64,000 nt of DNA from positions 3,100,001-3,164,000 of the forward strand of contig NZ_CP036401.1 of the NCBI RefSeq assembly GCF_004322755.1. Direction: 5' to 3'. A program made the position numbers and the translations under genes. Origin of the DNA: Pseudoduganella albidiflava (GTDB lineage: Bacteria > Pseudomonadota > Gammaproteobacteria > Burkholderiales > Burkholderiaceae_D). The notes under the pieces were generated by a model. That model was not told where the DNA came from. It was given only the letters and a program-made list of their open reading frames with translations, and searched no databases. Below are positions 56,593 to 64,000 of the stretch, piece by piece; position 1 is the stretch's first letter, and every line of letters begins with the position of its first letter.

Positions 56593-57585
56593 ATGGCATT
56601 CATAACAAAAACGCTGGCGCTCGGCGTGCTGGTCGCGGCGGCCGCGGCGGGCGGCTTCGCCTGGTGGTCGGAGCAGCCGATCGTTGGCGAGGGAGACAAT
56701 ATCCCGTTCACCATCAACAAGGGCAGCGGCGCCCACGCCGCCGGCCAGCAGATCGCCGAAGCGGGCGTGCCGATCCAGCCGCTCCTGTTCAACCTGCTGG
56801 CGCGCTTCACCGGCAAGAGCGGCAAGCTGAAGGCCGGTTCCTACGAACTGAAGCCGGGCACCACGCCGCTGCGGCTGATCGACCAGCTGGTGCGCGGCGA
56901 GTTCGCCCAGGAATCGCTGACGATCATCGAGGGCTGGACATTCCGCCAGATGCGCCAGGCGATCGCCGCCCACAAGGGTCTGAAACATGACACCGTGGGC
57001 CTGTCGGACACCCAGCTGATGGAAAAACTCGGTTCCCAGTACAAGCAGCCGGAAGGGCTGTTCTTCCCCGACACCTACCTGTTCGCCAAGGGCTCGTCGG
57101 AACTGCAGATCTACAAGCAGGCCCACACGGCGCTGCTGCAGCACCTCGATGCCGCATGGGCGCAGCGCGCCGCCGATCTCCCGTATGCGGACAAGTACCA
57201 GGCGCTGACGATGGCCTCGATCGTGGAAAAGGAAACCGGTCAAAAGGCCGAGCGGGCGATGATCGCCGCGGTCTTCGTCAACCGCCTGAAGCTGGGCATG
57301 ATGCTGCAGACCGACCCTACCGTGATCTACGGCCTGGGCGAGAAATTCGACGGCAATATCCGCAAGAAGGACCTGGAAACGGACACCCCGTACAATACCT
57401 ACACGCGCAACGGCCTGCCGCCGACGCCGATCGCGCTGCCGGGCGTGCAATCGCTGGGTGCCGCGCTGGCGCCGGCAAAGACGACGGCTTTGTATTTCGT
57501 CGCCCGCGGCAACGGCACGAGCCATTTTTCCGATAACCTGACCGATCACAACCGGGCGGTCAACCAGTACCAGCGCAGGCAATGA
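56593..57585 (+). CDS. mltG: Endolytic peptidoglycan transglycosylase MltG
   Basis: A 330-residue inner-membrane-anchored enzyme; GGAG precedes the ATG. One TM helix (residues 5-22), then YceG domain with [10 protein letters not shown], the catalytic Glu in [10 protein letters not shown], and [26 protein letters not shown]. It cuts nascent glycan strands and limits their length. Overlaps tmk by ATGA. Confidence 0.94.
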   Translation: MAFITKTLALGVLVAAAAAGGFAWWSEQPIVGEGDNIPFTINKGSGAHAAGQQIAEAGVPIQPLLFNLLARFTGKSGKLKAGSYELKPGTTPLRLIDQLVRGEFAQESLTIIEGWTFRQMRQAIAAHKGLKHDTVGLSDTQLMEKLGSQYKQPEGLFFPDTYLFAKGSSELQIYKQAHTALLQHLDAAWAQRAADLPYADKYQALTMASIVEKETGQKAERAMIAAVFVNRLKLGMMLQTDPTVIYGLGEKFDGNIRKKDLETDTPYNTYTRNGLPPTPIALPGVQSLGAALAPAKTTALYFVARGNGTSHFSDNLTDHNRAVNQYQRRQ

Positions 57586-58241
57586 GTGGGAAGTTTATGA
57601 GCAGGGAGTCGATGAGCCAGGGTACCCCGGCGGCACGCGGCAAGTTCATCACGTTCGAGGGGATCGACGGCGCCGGCAAATCCACGCACATCCAGTACGT
57701 GGGTGAGCTGATCCGCGCCCGTGGCGTGGAGCTGGTCAGTTCCCGCGAACCGGGCGGCACGCCGCTGGGCGAGAAGCTGCGCGAACTCGTGCTGCACGAA
57801 GCCATGCACCTGGAAACGGAAGCGCTGCTGGTCTTCGCCAGCCGCCGCGAGCACATCGCCCAGGTGATCGAGCCGGCGCTGGCACGCGGCGCCTGGGTCA
57901 TTTCCGACCGCTTCACCGACGCCAGCTTCGCCTACCAGGGCGGCGGCCGGGGGCTGGAACTCGTCAAGCTGGACACGCTGGCCAACTGGGTGCACCCGGA
58001 ACTGTGGCCGGACCTGACGATCCTGTTCGACGTACCGCTCGAGGTGGCGCGGGCCCGGCTCGACGCCACCCGCCAGCTCGACAGGTTCGAGCAGGAAAAG
58101 GCCGACTTCTTCCTGGCCGCGCGCAACGAGTACCTGCGCCGCGCCGCGCAGGAACCGCGGCGCTTCCGGGTGATCGATTCCACCCAGCCGATCGATGCGA
58201 TCCGCGTGCAGCTGGCGGCCATCGTCGCCGCACTGGAGTGA
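57582..58241 (+). CDS. tmk: Thymidylate kinase
   Basis: A 219-residue P-loop kinase ([12 protein letters not shown]) making dTDP from d[22 protein letters not shown] is the DR(x)-type substrate loop, and [17 protein letters not shown] is the lid region. The ATGA overlap with mltG gives the start at 57582; ATGs at 57597 and 57612 have better ribosome sites (GGGAAG, GGGAG), and the family block begins after the third. holB follows after 2 bp. Confidence 0.93.
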   Translation: MSGKFMSRESMSQGTPAARGKFITFEGIDGAGKSTHIQYVGELIRARGVELVSSREPGGTPLGEKLRELVLHEAMHLETEALLVFASRREHIAQVIEPALARGAWVISDRFTDASFAYQGGGRGLELVKLDTLANWVHPELWPDLTILFDVPLEVARARLDATRQLDRFEQEKADFFLAARNEYLRRAAQEPRRFRVIDSTQPIDAIRVQLAAIVAALE

Positions 58242-58243
58242 CC

Positions 58244-59269
58244 ATGGAAACGACTTCCGCGATCTATCCGTGGCAACGCGATGCGTGGCAGACCTTGCAG
58301 CAGGTGCGCCAGCGCCTGCCCCACGCGGTGCTGTTCCACGGCCCGGCCGGCATCGGCAAGGCCGACTTCATCGAGCATTTCGCCCAGTCGCTGCTGTGCG
58401 AGGACGTGCGCGCGGACGGGCACCCGTGCAATGCGTGCGCGTCGTGCGGCTGGTTCGTCCAGCAAAGCCACCCGGATTTCCGGCGCATCCGCCCCGAAGC
58501 GCTGGAGGACGACGGCGCCGGCGAGGGCGAGGAGGGCGAGGAAAAGAAGAAGAGCAAGGCGCCTTCCAAGGAAATCAAGATCGAGCAGGTGCGCTCGCTG
58601 GCCGATTTCATGAACATCTCCACGCACCGGCAAGGCTTGCGCGTGGTGGTGCTGTATCCGGCCGAGGCGCTGAACATGCCGGCCTCGAATGCGCTGCTGA
58701 AGACGCTGGAAGAACCGCCGCCGGGTACCGTGTTCCTGCTGTCGTCGAACAGCCTGGACCGCCTGCTGCCGACCATCCTGTCGCGCTGCCGCAAGTTCGC
58801 GCTGTCGATGCCGCCGCACGCCGAGGCGCTGGCCTGGCTGGAATCGCAGGGCGTGGCGCAGGCCGATGGCTGGCTGAGCGAGCAGGGCGGCGCGCCGCTG
58901 GCCGCGCTGGCCCAGGCGGAAACCGGCAGCCGCGAGGACATGGACACGCTGCTGCAGTACCTGGCCCACCCCTCGGTCGAGAATGCGCTGCGCACGGCCG
59001 ACAAGATGCAGAAGGTGCCGCTGACGTCCGTAGTGGCGTGGCAGCAGCGCTGGCTGTACGACCTGTTCTCGCTGAAGCTGTCCGGCCGGATCCGCTACTA
59101 TCCCCGCTACCAGCGCGAGCTGAAGGGGCTGGCGGACCGGGTGCCGGTGTCCGGCCTGCTGGCGGCGATCAAGAGCACGGCCGAGCGGCGCGCCACGTCG
59201 GACCATCCGCTGTCGCCGAAGCTGTTCCTGGAAGACCTGCTGCTCGACTATACGTCGTGCTGCCGCTGA
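58244..59269 (+). CDS. holB: DNA polymerase III subunit delta prime
   Basis: A 341-residue clamp-loader subunit. FHGPAGIGKADF is a P-loop variant (K/A at the end, so ATP hydrolysis is not expected), the zinc Cys set is in LLCEDVRADGHPCNACASC, and LLKTLEEPPPGTVFLLSSNS and LPTILSRC are typical. It has an acidic insertion (DDGAGEGEEGEEKKK). The stop codon is the first base triplet of a 14-bp tandem repeat. Confidence 0.93.
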   Translation: METTSAIYPWQRDAWQTLQQVRQRLPHAVLFHGPAGIGKADFIEHFAQSLLCEDVRADGHPCNACASCGWFVQQSHPDFRRIRPEALEDDGAGEGEEGEEKKKSKAPSKEIKIEQVRSLADFMNISTHRQGLRVVVLYPAEALNMPASNALLKTLEEPPPGTVFLLSSNSLDRLLPTILSRCRKFALSMPPHAEALAWLESQGVAQADGWLSEQGGAPLAALAQAETGSREDMDTLLQYLAHPSVENALRTADKMQKVPLTSVVAWQQRWLYDLFSLKLSGRIRYYPRYQRELKGLADRVPVSGLLAAIKSTAERRATSDHPLSPKLFLEDLLLDYTSCCR

Positions 59270-59336
59270 CGATGCAAGAGTGACGATGCATGAGTGACGA
59301 TGCCTGAATGACGATGCATGAGTGACGATGGACTGA
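59267..59336. repeat. 14-bp tandem repeat starting at the holB stop codon
   Basis: Five units of the form TGACGATGCATGAG (59267, 59281, 59295, 59309, 59323; the last diverges), continuing as degraded TGCCGATGATGG into the pilZ start. Each unit begins with TGA and carries ATG triplets, so the junction has many possible stop/start pairs. Units 2 and 4 are identical. Confidence 0.9.
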
Positions 59337-59358
59337 TGCCGATGATGGACAAGTGCCG

Positions 59359-59748
59359 ATGAGTACCATACCTCCCGATCCGAATGCCGCCGGCAATGCC
59401 GGGCCGCCCACCCGGCCGGCCGTGCTGTCGCTGGCCATCAAGGAAAAGGCGGCCCTGTACGCGGCCTACATGCCCTTCCTGAAGAACGGCGGCATCTTCG
59501 TGCCCACCACGCGCAGCTACCGCATCGGCGACGAGATCTACCTGATCCTGTCGCTGATGGATGACCAGAACAAGTACCCGATCGCCGGCAAGGTCGTGTG
59601 GATCACGCCGGCGGGTGCCAACAACAACAAGGCGCAGGGCATCGGCGTCCATTTCCCGGACGACGAAGCGGGCCAGCGCACCCGCGCGCGCATCGAGGAA
59701 ATCCTCGGCGCGGCCCTGCGCTCTTCGCGCGCCACCCATACACTGTAA
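59359..59748 (+). CDS. pilZ: PilZ domain protein (type IV pilus PilZ)
   Basis: A 129-residue protein with LSLAIKEKAALYAAYMPFLKNGG and FVPTT, YRIGDEIYLILSLMD, and GKVVWITPAG, GIGVHFPDDE. The order holB-pilZ-tatD is that of Pseudomonas type IV pilus PilZ, which lacks strong c-di-GMP binding and interacts with FimX/PilB. ATG at 59359 is preferred; GTG at 59353 is in frame. Confidence 0.9.
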   Translation: MSTIPPDPNAAGNAGPPTRPAVLSLAIKEKAALYAAYMPFLKNGGIFVPTTRSYRIGDEIYLILSLMDDQNKYPIAGKVVWITPAGANNNKAQGIGVHFPDDEAGQRTRARIEEILGAALRSSRATHTL

Positions 59749-59774
59749 CCGCCGGCCTCCGGGTCTTTCGCCAC

Positions 59775-60290
59775 ATGTCTTTCCAACACCGTCTCGCCAC
59801 CCTCGACGACCTGCCCGCCATCGTCGCCATCTACAACAGCACCATCGCGTCGCGCGAGGTCACCGCCGATACCGAAGCGGTCTCCGTCGAGTCGCGCCTG
59901 AACTGGTTCCATGAACACCAGCCCGGGCGCCGCCCGCTATGGGTCATCGAACGCGCCGGCGACACTTCGGCGCACCCGGAGATCCTCGGCTGGATTTCGT
60001 ACTCGAATTTCTACGGCCGCCCGGCCTATTCCGGCACGGCCGAGGTGTCGATCTACATCCACGAAGCTTGGCGCGGCAAGGGCATCGGCAAGTACGCCCT
60101 GAGCGAAGCGATCGCCTTCGCGCCGCAAGTGAAGGTCCATACCGTGCTCGGCTTCATCTTCGGGCACAACGGCGCCAGCCTGGCGCTGTTCCGCAAGTTC
60201 GGCTTCGAGGAATGGGCCCACTTCCCCCGCGTCGCCAACCTGGACGGCGTCGAACGCGACCTGATCATCCTGGGCAAGCGCGTCGCCTGA
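59775..60290 (+). CDS. GNAT acetyltransferase (phosphinothricin-acetyltransferase-like)
   Basis: A 171-residue enzyme with SVESRLNWFHEHQPGRRPLWVIE, GTAEVSIYIHEAWRGKGIGKY (CoA loop) and FGHNGASLALFRKFGFEEWAHFPRVA, typical of PAT/YncA-like GNATs. It probably acetylates an amino-acid-like compound. It separates pilZ from tatD, and repeats lie directly after it. Confidence 0.88.
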   Translation: MSFQHRLATLDDLPAIVAIYNSTIASREVTADTEAVSVESRLNWFHEHQPGRRPLWVIERAGDTSAHPEILGWISYSNFYGRPAYSGTAEVSIYIHEAWRGKGIGKYALSEAIAFAPQVKVHTVLGFIFGHNGASLALFRKFGFEEWAHFPRVANLDGVERDLIILGKRVA

Positions 60291-60312
60291 CTTGTAAGGA
60301 AGAAGATAGGCA

Positions 60313-60420
60313 CCAGGAAAATCGCGACGGACCCGAAAAAATGGGGACGGACCCCATTTTTCGGGAAACATTGCCAGGAAAATAGGGTACGTCCCCATTT
60401 TCGGTGAAACATTTCTTTTC
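60313..60420. repeat. Inverted and direct repeats of GGGGACGGACCCC type
   Basis: CCCGAAAAAATGGGG (60332-60346) pairs with CCCCATTTTTCGGG (60352-60365) around ACGGA, one base bulged. CCAGGAAAAT occurs at 60313 and 60374, and GAAACATT recurs at 60364 and 60406. The block reads as a degraded hairpin-rich element inserted between the GNAT and tatD genes. Confidence 0.75.
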
Positions 60421-60439
60421 ACTCGGCGACTCTGGAGCG

Positions 60440-60507
60440 GAAAACCGGTGACAGGCTCCAGTTAATTTGCAACATTTCCTGGAAAACGGAGCCTGTCACC
60501 GGTTTTC
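60440..60507. repeat. Perfect 20-bp inverted pair of the GGAGCCTGTCACCGG family
   Basis: GAAAACCGGTGACAGGCTCC (60440-60459) and its exact complement at 60488-60507 flank 28 bp that include AACATTTCCTGG. The same family forms an array at 54171-54312. The right arm ends 22 bp before the tatD start. Confidence 0.9.
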
Positions 60508-60529
60508 GTGGATCGGCTACAATCGACCC

Positions 60530-61312
60530 ATGTTCATCGATTCACACTGCCACATCGACTTCCCGGAGCTGGCAGCCCGGATGCCGGAAATCCGCGCGAA
60601 AATGGCGGAGAACAAGGTGACGCATGCGCTGTGCGTGTCCGTCGACTTGCCGGACTTTCCCCGCGTGCTCGCGCTGGCCGAGCAGTTCCCTAATTTCTAC
60701 GCGTCCGTCGGCGTGCATCCCGATTACGAGGACACGCCGGAACCCACCGTCGACCAGCTCGTCGAACTGGCCAGGCACCCGAAGATCGTCGCGATCGGCG
60801 AAACCGGCCTCGATTATTACCGGCTGGAGGGCGACCTCGAATGGCAGCGCGAACGCTTCCGCACGCATATCCGCGCCTCCCGCGCAGCGCATAAGCCGCT
60901 GATCATCCACACCCGGTCGGCCAGCGAAGACACCATCCGCATCATGGCCGAGGAGGGCGCCGGCACCGACCAGGGCGGCGTGGCCGGCGTGATGCACTGC
61001 TTTACCGAATCGCTCGACGTGGCCCGCGCATCGATGGCGATGGGCTTCTATATCTCGTTCTCGGGCATCGTCACGTTCAAGAGCGCCAGGGACTTGCAGG
61101 CCGTGGCGCTCGAAGTGCCGCTGGACAGGATGCTGATCGAGACGGATTCGCCGTACCTGGCGCCGGTGCCGTACCGCGGCAAGACGAACGAACCGGGCTA
61201 CGTGGCCCACGTGGCCGAGTTCATCGCGAAGCTGAAAGGCGTCACGGTCGACGAAGTGGCGGCCGCCACCAGCGCCAACTTCTTCAAGCTGTTCGCGGCG
61301 GCGGAGGCCTGA
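60530..61312 (+). CDS. TatD-family metal-dependent hydrolase
   Basis: A 260-residue TIM-barrel enzyme with FIDSHCHIDF, GETGLDYYR, IHTRSASEDT, GVMHCFTES and ETDSPYLAP, giving all metal ligands. TatD proteins are 3'-5' DNases/RNases or deacylases. The ATG at 60530 is used; the frame extends into the repeat upstream, which is not coding. The ankyrin gene overlaps its stop by 1 nt. Confidence 0.92.
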   Translation: MFIDSHCHIDFPELAARMPEIRAKMAENKVTHALCVSVDLPDFPRVLALAEQFPNFYASVGVHPDYEDTPEPTVDQLVELARHPKIVAIGETGLDYYRLEGDLEWQRERFRTHIRASRAAHKPLIIHTRSASEDTIRIMAEEGAGTDQGGVAGVMHCFTESLDVARASMAMGFYISFSGIVTFKSARDLQAVALEVPLDRMLIETDSPYLAPVPYRGKTNEPGYVAHVAEFIAKLKGVTVDEVAAATSANFFKLFAAAEA

Positions 61313-62040
61313 TGCGGATCTCGCTGCGGGGCCTCGCCAAGCGGCTGCGCAAACTGCGCGCCCGGCTGCGCAACCGGATCGCGCTGCGCCTCGGCGTGGC
61401 CACGGTGGCCGTCGCTTCTGTGTTTTCACCCACGCCGGCCACCGCCGACGATGCCGTGTCCTTCTTCCGCGCCGCGCAGGTCAACGACGCCGGCCGCATC
61501 AAGCCGCTGCTGGCGCGCGGCCTCGATCCCAATGTGCGCGACCCCGAGCGGGGCGAGACCGGCATGATCGTCGCGCTGCGCAACGATGCGATGGATGTCT
61601 TTGCGCTGCTGCTGGCGCAACCGAAGATCGACCTCGAAGCGCAGGCCGGCAACGGCAATACCGCGCTGATGATGGCCGCGTTCAAGAACAACATGCCGGC
61701 CGTGAAGGCCCTGCTGGCCAAGGGCGCCCAGGTCAACCGCCCCGGCTGGACGGCGCTGCACTACGCCGCCGCGGCCGGCGCGCTCGACATCATGCGCCTG
61801 CTGCTGGACCGTCACGCCTACATCGACGCCGAATCGCCGACCAAGGTCACGCCGCTGATGCTGGCCGCGCGCGAAGGGCAGGAAGACGCCGTCAAGCTGC
61901 TGCTGAAGGAAGGCGCCGACGCCAGCCTGCGCGACGCCGGCTTCCGCAGCGATGCCGCCGAATTCGCCGAACGGGCCGACAAGCCGTGGATCGCCAAGGC
62001 GATCCGCCAGCACCAGGCCGAGCAGGTCATGTCGCGCTGA
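61312..62040 (+). CDS. Secreted ankyrin-repeat protein
   Basis: A 242-residue protein with a basic N-terminus, a hydrophobic signal (residues 28-42, cut near ATADD) and about five ankyrin repeats (for example GNTALMMAAFKNNMPAVKALLAKG). TGATG overlap with tatD shows co-translation. Ankyrin proteins behind tatD are common in betaproteobacteria; the partner is unknown, and the location is probably periplasmic. Confidence 0.88.
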   Translation: MRISLRGLAKRLRKLRARLRNRIALRLGVATVAVASVFSPTPATADDAVSFFRAAQVNDAGRIKPLLARGLDPNVRDPERGETGMIVALRNDAMDVFALLLAQPKIDLEAQAGNGNTALMMAAFKNNMPAVKALLAKGAQVNRPGWTALHYAAAAGALDIMRLLLDRHAYIDAESPTKVTPLMLAAREGQEDAVKLLLKEGADASLRDAGFRSDAAEFAERADKPWIAKAIRQHQAEQVMSR

Positions 62041-62199
62041 CCCGCGCTGCCCGGCGCACCAGTCATCCAATCCGAGCCCGCCGGCTCAAGCTCGGCCAAT
62101 CAAACCCGCCGAATTAAGCCATTTTTCCCGCCAACCTCCGCGCTTTGCCGGGGCCGCTCGTTGCACATAATGTCGCTGTCGCCACGAGAAGGAAATGCC

Positions 62200-63117
62200 A
62201 TGCTGTCGGAACGCGAGCTTGAAAGCTGCTACCTGGGCCAGTTCATCCCCGTCCACTACCATCACAACATGCTGATGGACACCAACCGCATGCACAATTT
62301 CCGTGCCGCGATCGCCCACGTGGTGCAACCCGGCATGAAGGTGCTGGAGCTGGGCGGCGGTACCGGGGCGCTGTCGTTCTTCGCGGCGCAGCGGGCCGAC
62401 AAGGTGTATTGCATCGACTTCAATCCCGACATGGTGCAGGAAGCACGCCGCTTCCTCGCCCTGAACCGCTGCGCCGGCAAGGTGGAGGTGATCCATGCCG
62501 ATGCCTTCGAATACCTGCCGCCCGAGCCGGTCGATGTCGTCATCTGCGAGATGCTGCACGTGGCCATGCTGCGTGAAAAGCAGGTGGAACTCATCGAGAA
62601 CTTCAAGCGCCGCTACCTGCAGAAGTTCGGCGGCCCGCTGCCCGTGTTCCTGCCCGAGGCGGTGCTGATGGCGGCCCAGCCGATGCAGCAGGAATACGAC
62701 TTCGAAGGCTTCCACGCGCCGATCGTGCAATTCCAGCAGCCCGGCGCCGCGCAGCCCGGCACGGTGGAGATGGCCCAGCCGGCCGTGTACTCGGTGATCG
62801 ATTTTACCCAGGCGAACGACACCAGCTACAGCTGGGAAGGCAAGTTCGTCATCGACCGCGACGGCACCGTCAGTGCCATCCGCTTCATCACCAAGACCAT
62901 CCTGTCCGTCGTCCAGGAGCGCGCCACCACGATCGACTGGCTGAATCACTTCATGTCGCTGCCGCTGGAACAGCCCGTCGCGGTCAAGGCCGGCGACGTG
63001 CTGCAGGTGGGTTTTGCCTACCGCGCCGGCGGCTCGATCCCGTCCCTGCAGGCCCGCCTCACGGCCCGCCTGCTGTACCAGGCCGCGCTGCAGCCGCAGG
63101 TCGTCGCCTACGCCTGA
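62200..63117 (+). CDS. SAM-dependent methyltransferase (PRMT-like)
   Basis: A 305-residue protein; the ATG at 62200 follows AAGGA. Motif I is VLELGGGTGALSFFA, acidic end of strand 2 is YCIDFNPDM, and VDVVICEMLHVAMLREKQV resembles the double-E loop region of protein arginine methyltransferases. The C-terminal half is a beta-barrel-like domain (SWEGKFVIDRDGTV). Protein methylation is possible but not proven. Confidence 0.82.
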   Translation: MLSERELESCYLGQFIPVHYHHNMLMDTNRMHNFRAAIAHVVQPGMKVLELGGGTGALSFFAAQRADKVYCIDFNPDMVQEARRFLALNRCAGKVEVIHADAFEYLPPEPVDVVICEMLHVAMLREKQVELIENFKRRYLQKFGGPLPVFLPEAVLMAAQPMQQEYDFEGFHAPIVQFQQPGAAQPGTVEMAQPAVYSVIDFTQANDTSYSWEGKFVIDRDGTVSAIRFITKTILSVVQERATTIDWLNHFMSLPLEQPVAVKAGDVLQVGFAYRAGGSIPSLQARLTARLLYQAALQPQVVAYA

Positions 63118-63256
63118 GGCACCAGCCGCCCAGGCTCCGCGATTCATCCCGCTTTTTCAACGTCCGGTCGGCCGATCCTGCCTTTCGTCGCGCCGCCGTT
63201 GAGCGGCGCCGCCGCGGCTGGCACCATGGTGTTTCGATAACCGTCGCGAGGACGCC

Positions 63257-63454
63257 ATGCTGGGCTTTATCCTGTGGTTGGTACTGTTGCTGCTCTGCTG
63301 GCCGCTCGCCCTGCTGGCGCTGCTGCTGTATCCCGTTCTGTGGCTGCTGTTGCTGCCGTTCCGGCTGATCGGCATCGGTGTCGAGGCCATCTTCGAGCTG
63401 CTGCGCGCGGTGGTGATGCTGCCGGCGCGCGTGCTGGGCGGCGGCCGCCGGTGA
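63257..63454 (+). CDS. Small hydrophobic membrane protein
   Basis: A 65-residue protein of two Leu-rich TM helices (3-25 and 28-48) with a basic C-terminus (RVLGGGRR), GAGGA before the ATG. No family is recognised. Its TGA overlaps the GTG start of the following serine hydrolase (GTGA), so they are coupled. Confidence 0.6.
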   Translation: MLGFILWLVLLLLCWPLALLALLLYPVLWLLLLPFRLIGIGVEAIFELLRAVVMLPARVLGGGRR

Positions 63455-64000
63455 GGTGCGTGAACCGCGGCGCGTACGCACGCACCCTGGCATCGCTGCT
63501 CCCGGCGGCGGCAATCACCGTTCTGCTGTCCGGCTGTGCATCCGCCCCGCCAACGGATGTCACGGCGCTGGAAATGCCCGAAGCGCTGGCGATCCTGGCG
63601 AAACAACACAACGTGTGTGGCGTCGCAGTGGCCGTCATCCGGCAGCGCAAGCTGGAGACGGTCCATGCCGCGGCGGGTTGCCCGGCGGCGCCGGCGCCCG
63701 GCGCGGGCAGCGTGTTCCAGGCGGCTTCCCTCAGCAAGCCCTTGTTTGCCTATGCGGTCCTGCAACTGGCGCGGGAAGGAAAACTGGATCTTGATGCGCC
63801 ACTGGCAGGCTATCTGCCGCAAGGCTACCGGCACCGGCATGAGCCGTTGAAGCCGGAGCCTGCCGAAGTGGTCACCGATCCCCGGCTGCAGGCGGTCACC
63901 GGCCGGATGGTGCTGAACCACACGTCCGGAATGCCGAACTGGGCTTCCGGGCCATTGCGGTTCGATGCGGCGCCCGGCACGCGTTGGCAATACTCCGGCG
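63451..64000 (+). CDS. Beta-lactamase-family serine hydrolase lipoprotein (cut by window edge)
   Basis: The frame is open to the right end, showing 183 residues. GTG at 63451 (GTGA overlap with the small membrane gene) is used; GTG at 63460 is also possible. A lipobox LLSGC places Cys29 as the lipidation site. The SxxK motif is AASLSKP, and the second motif region is YSG near the end of the visible part where class C enzymes have YxN. RMVLNHTSGMPNW is the typical pre-YxN block. It is probably a penicillin-binding-like peptidase or esterase of class C type; the KTG part is outside. Confidence 0.85.
   Translation, partial: MRCVNRGAYARTLASLLPAAAITVLLSGCASAPPTDVTALEMPEALAILAKQHNVCGVAVAVIRQRKLETVHAAAGCPAAPAPGAGSVFQAASLSKPLFAYAVLQLAREGKLDLDAPLAGYLPQGYRHRHEPLKPEPAEVVTDPRLQAVTGRMVLNHTSGMPNWASGPLRFDAAPGTRWQYSG

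Noticed and set aside
60467..60529. N-terminal extension of the TatD protein through the repeat
   Set aside because: The frame is open by chance; the conserved TatD start FIDSHCHIDF follows the ATG at 60530, and the upstream part is an intergenic repeat arm.

Overview
The window is 64 kb of GC-rich (about 65 percent by eye), densely coded bacterial chromosome. The tmk-holB-pilZ-tatD order, a PEP-CTERM protein, a DUF4936 gene beside ygfZ, an MHS transporter with a long loop, an M10 peptidase with a DUF4214 tail and several TonB receptors all point to Burkholderiales, most likely Oxalobacteraceae of the Massilia/Duganella/Pseudoduganella type. This placement is inferred from gene content; no marker RNA lies in the window, and I saw no tRNA, rRNA or CRISPR array.

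Left part (1-16 kb). A cut-off degenerate response regulator, a Sel1 lipoprotein, and an Hpt/DUF900-hydrolase pair are followed by a Fur-box-headed PepSY membrane gene. Next comes a minus-strand module of four genes: circularly permuted ATP-grasp, alpha-E, transglutaminase and the proteasome-like peptidase Anbu, with a 2TM SLATT-like gene trailing it. An orphan cheD diverges from that module. An SDR, a pentapeptide-repeat protein, a TonB receptor and a KfrA-like DNA-binding coiled coil with its own palindrome complete this part.

Middle (16-34 kb). A Caulobacter-type TonB receptor with a clear terminator precedes a second Fur-box operon (DUF3649, PepSY, DUF3325). Then come a PEP-CTERM protein, a LacI regulator, a YegD-type Hsp70, a DEDDh exonuclease, a cytosolic protein made of eleven 36-residue Sel1 repeats, an EAL-CBS-GGDEF protein, a secreted prolyl oligopeptidase and a serralysin-like M10 peptidase.

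Right-middle (34-52 kb). This is a PAS-GGDEF cyclase followed by housekeeping genes: queE-queD-tadA-ldcA, an ABC-F ATPase (YbiT type), nadA-nadC-hisC. A 121-bp imperfect palindrome separates the ABC-F gene from nadA, and a five-codon ORF stitches nadA to nadC. Beyond lie an MHS transporter, a Dabb-SDR-MDR-GNAT operon, a Tat-exported epoxide-hydrolase-like protein, and a LysR/oxidoreductase divergent pair.

Right part (52-64 kb). nfsB is followed by a complete 1448-bp IS3-family element that landed inside one copy of an intergenic repeat family (core GGAGCCTGTCACCGG), leaving a 3-bp target duplication. Then come NRDE, DUF4936 and ygfZ, the mltG-tmk-holB-pilZ-GNAT-tatD-ankyrin run, a methyltransferase, a small membrane protein and a serine hydrolase cut by the right edge. 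The pilZ-tatD part carries a 14-bp tandem repeat that starts at the holB stop codon and further copies of the repeat family.

No wholly new multi-gene system is obvious. The Anbu/ATP-grasp/alpha-E/transglutaminase module is the best functional candidate; its gene association is known from comparative genomics, but its substrate is not settled. The most unusual structures are the ERIC-sized palindrome before nadA and the repeat family interrupted by the IS.
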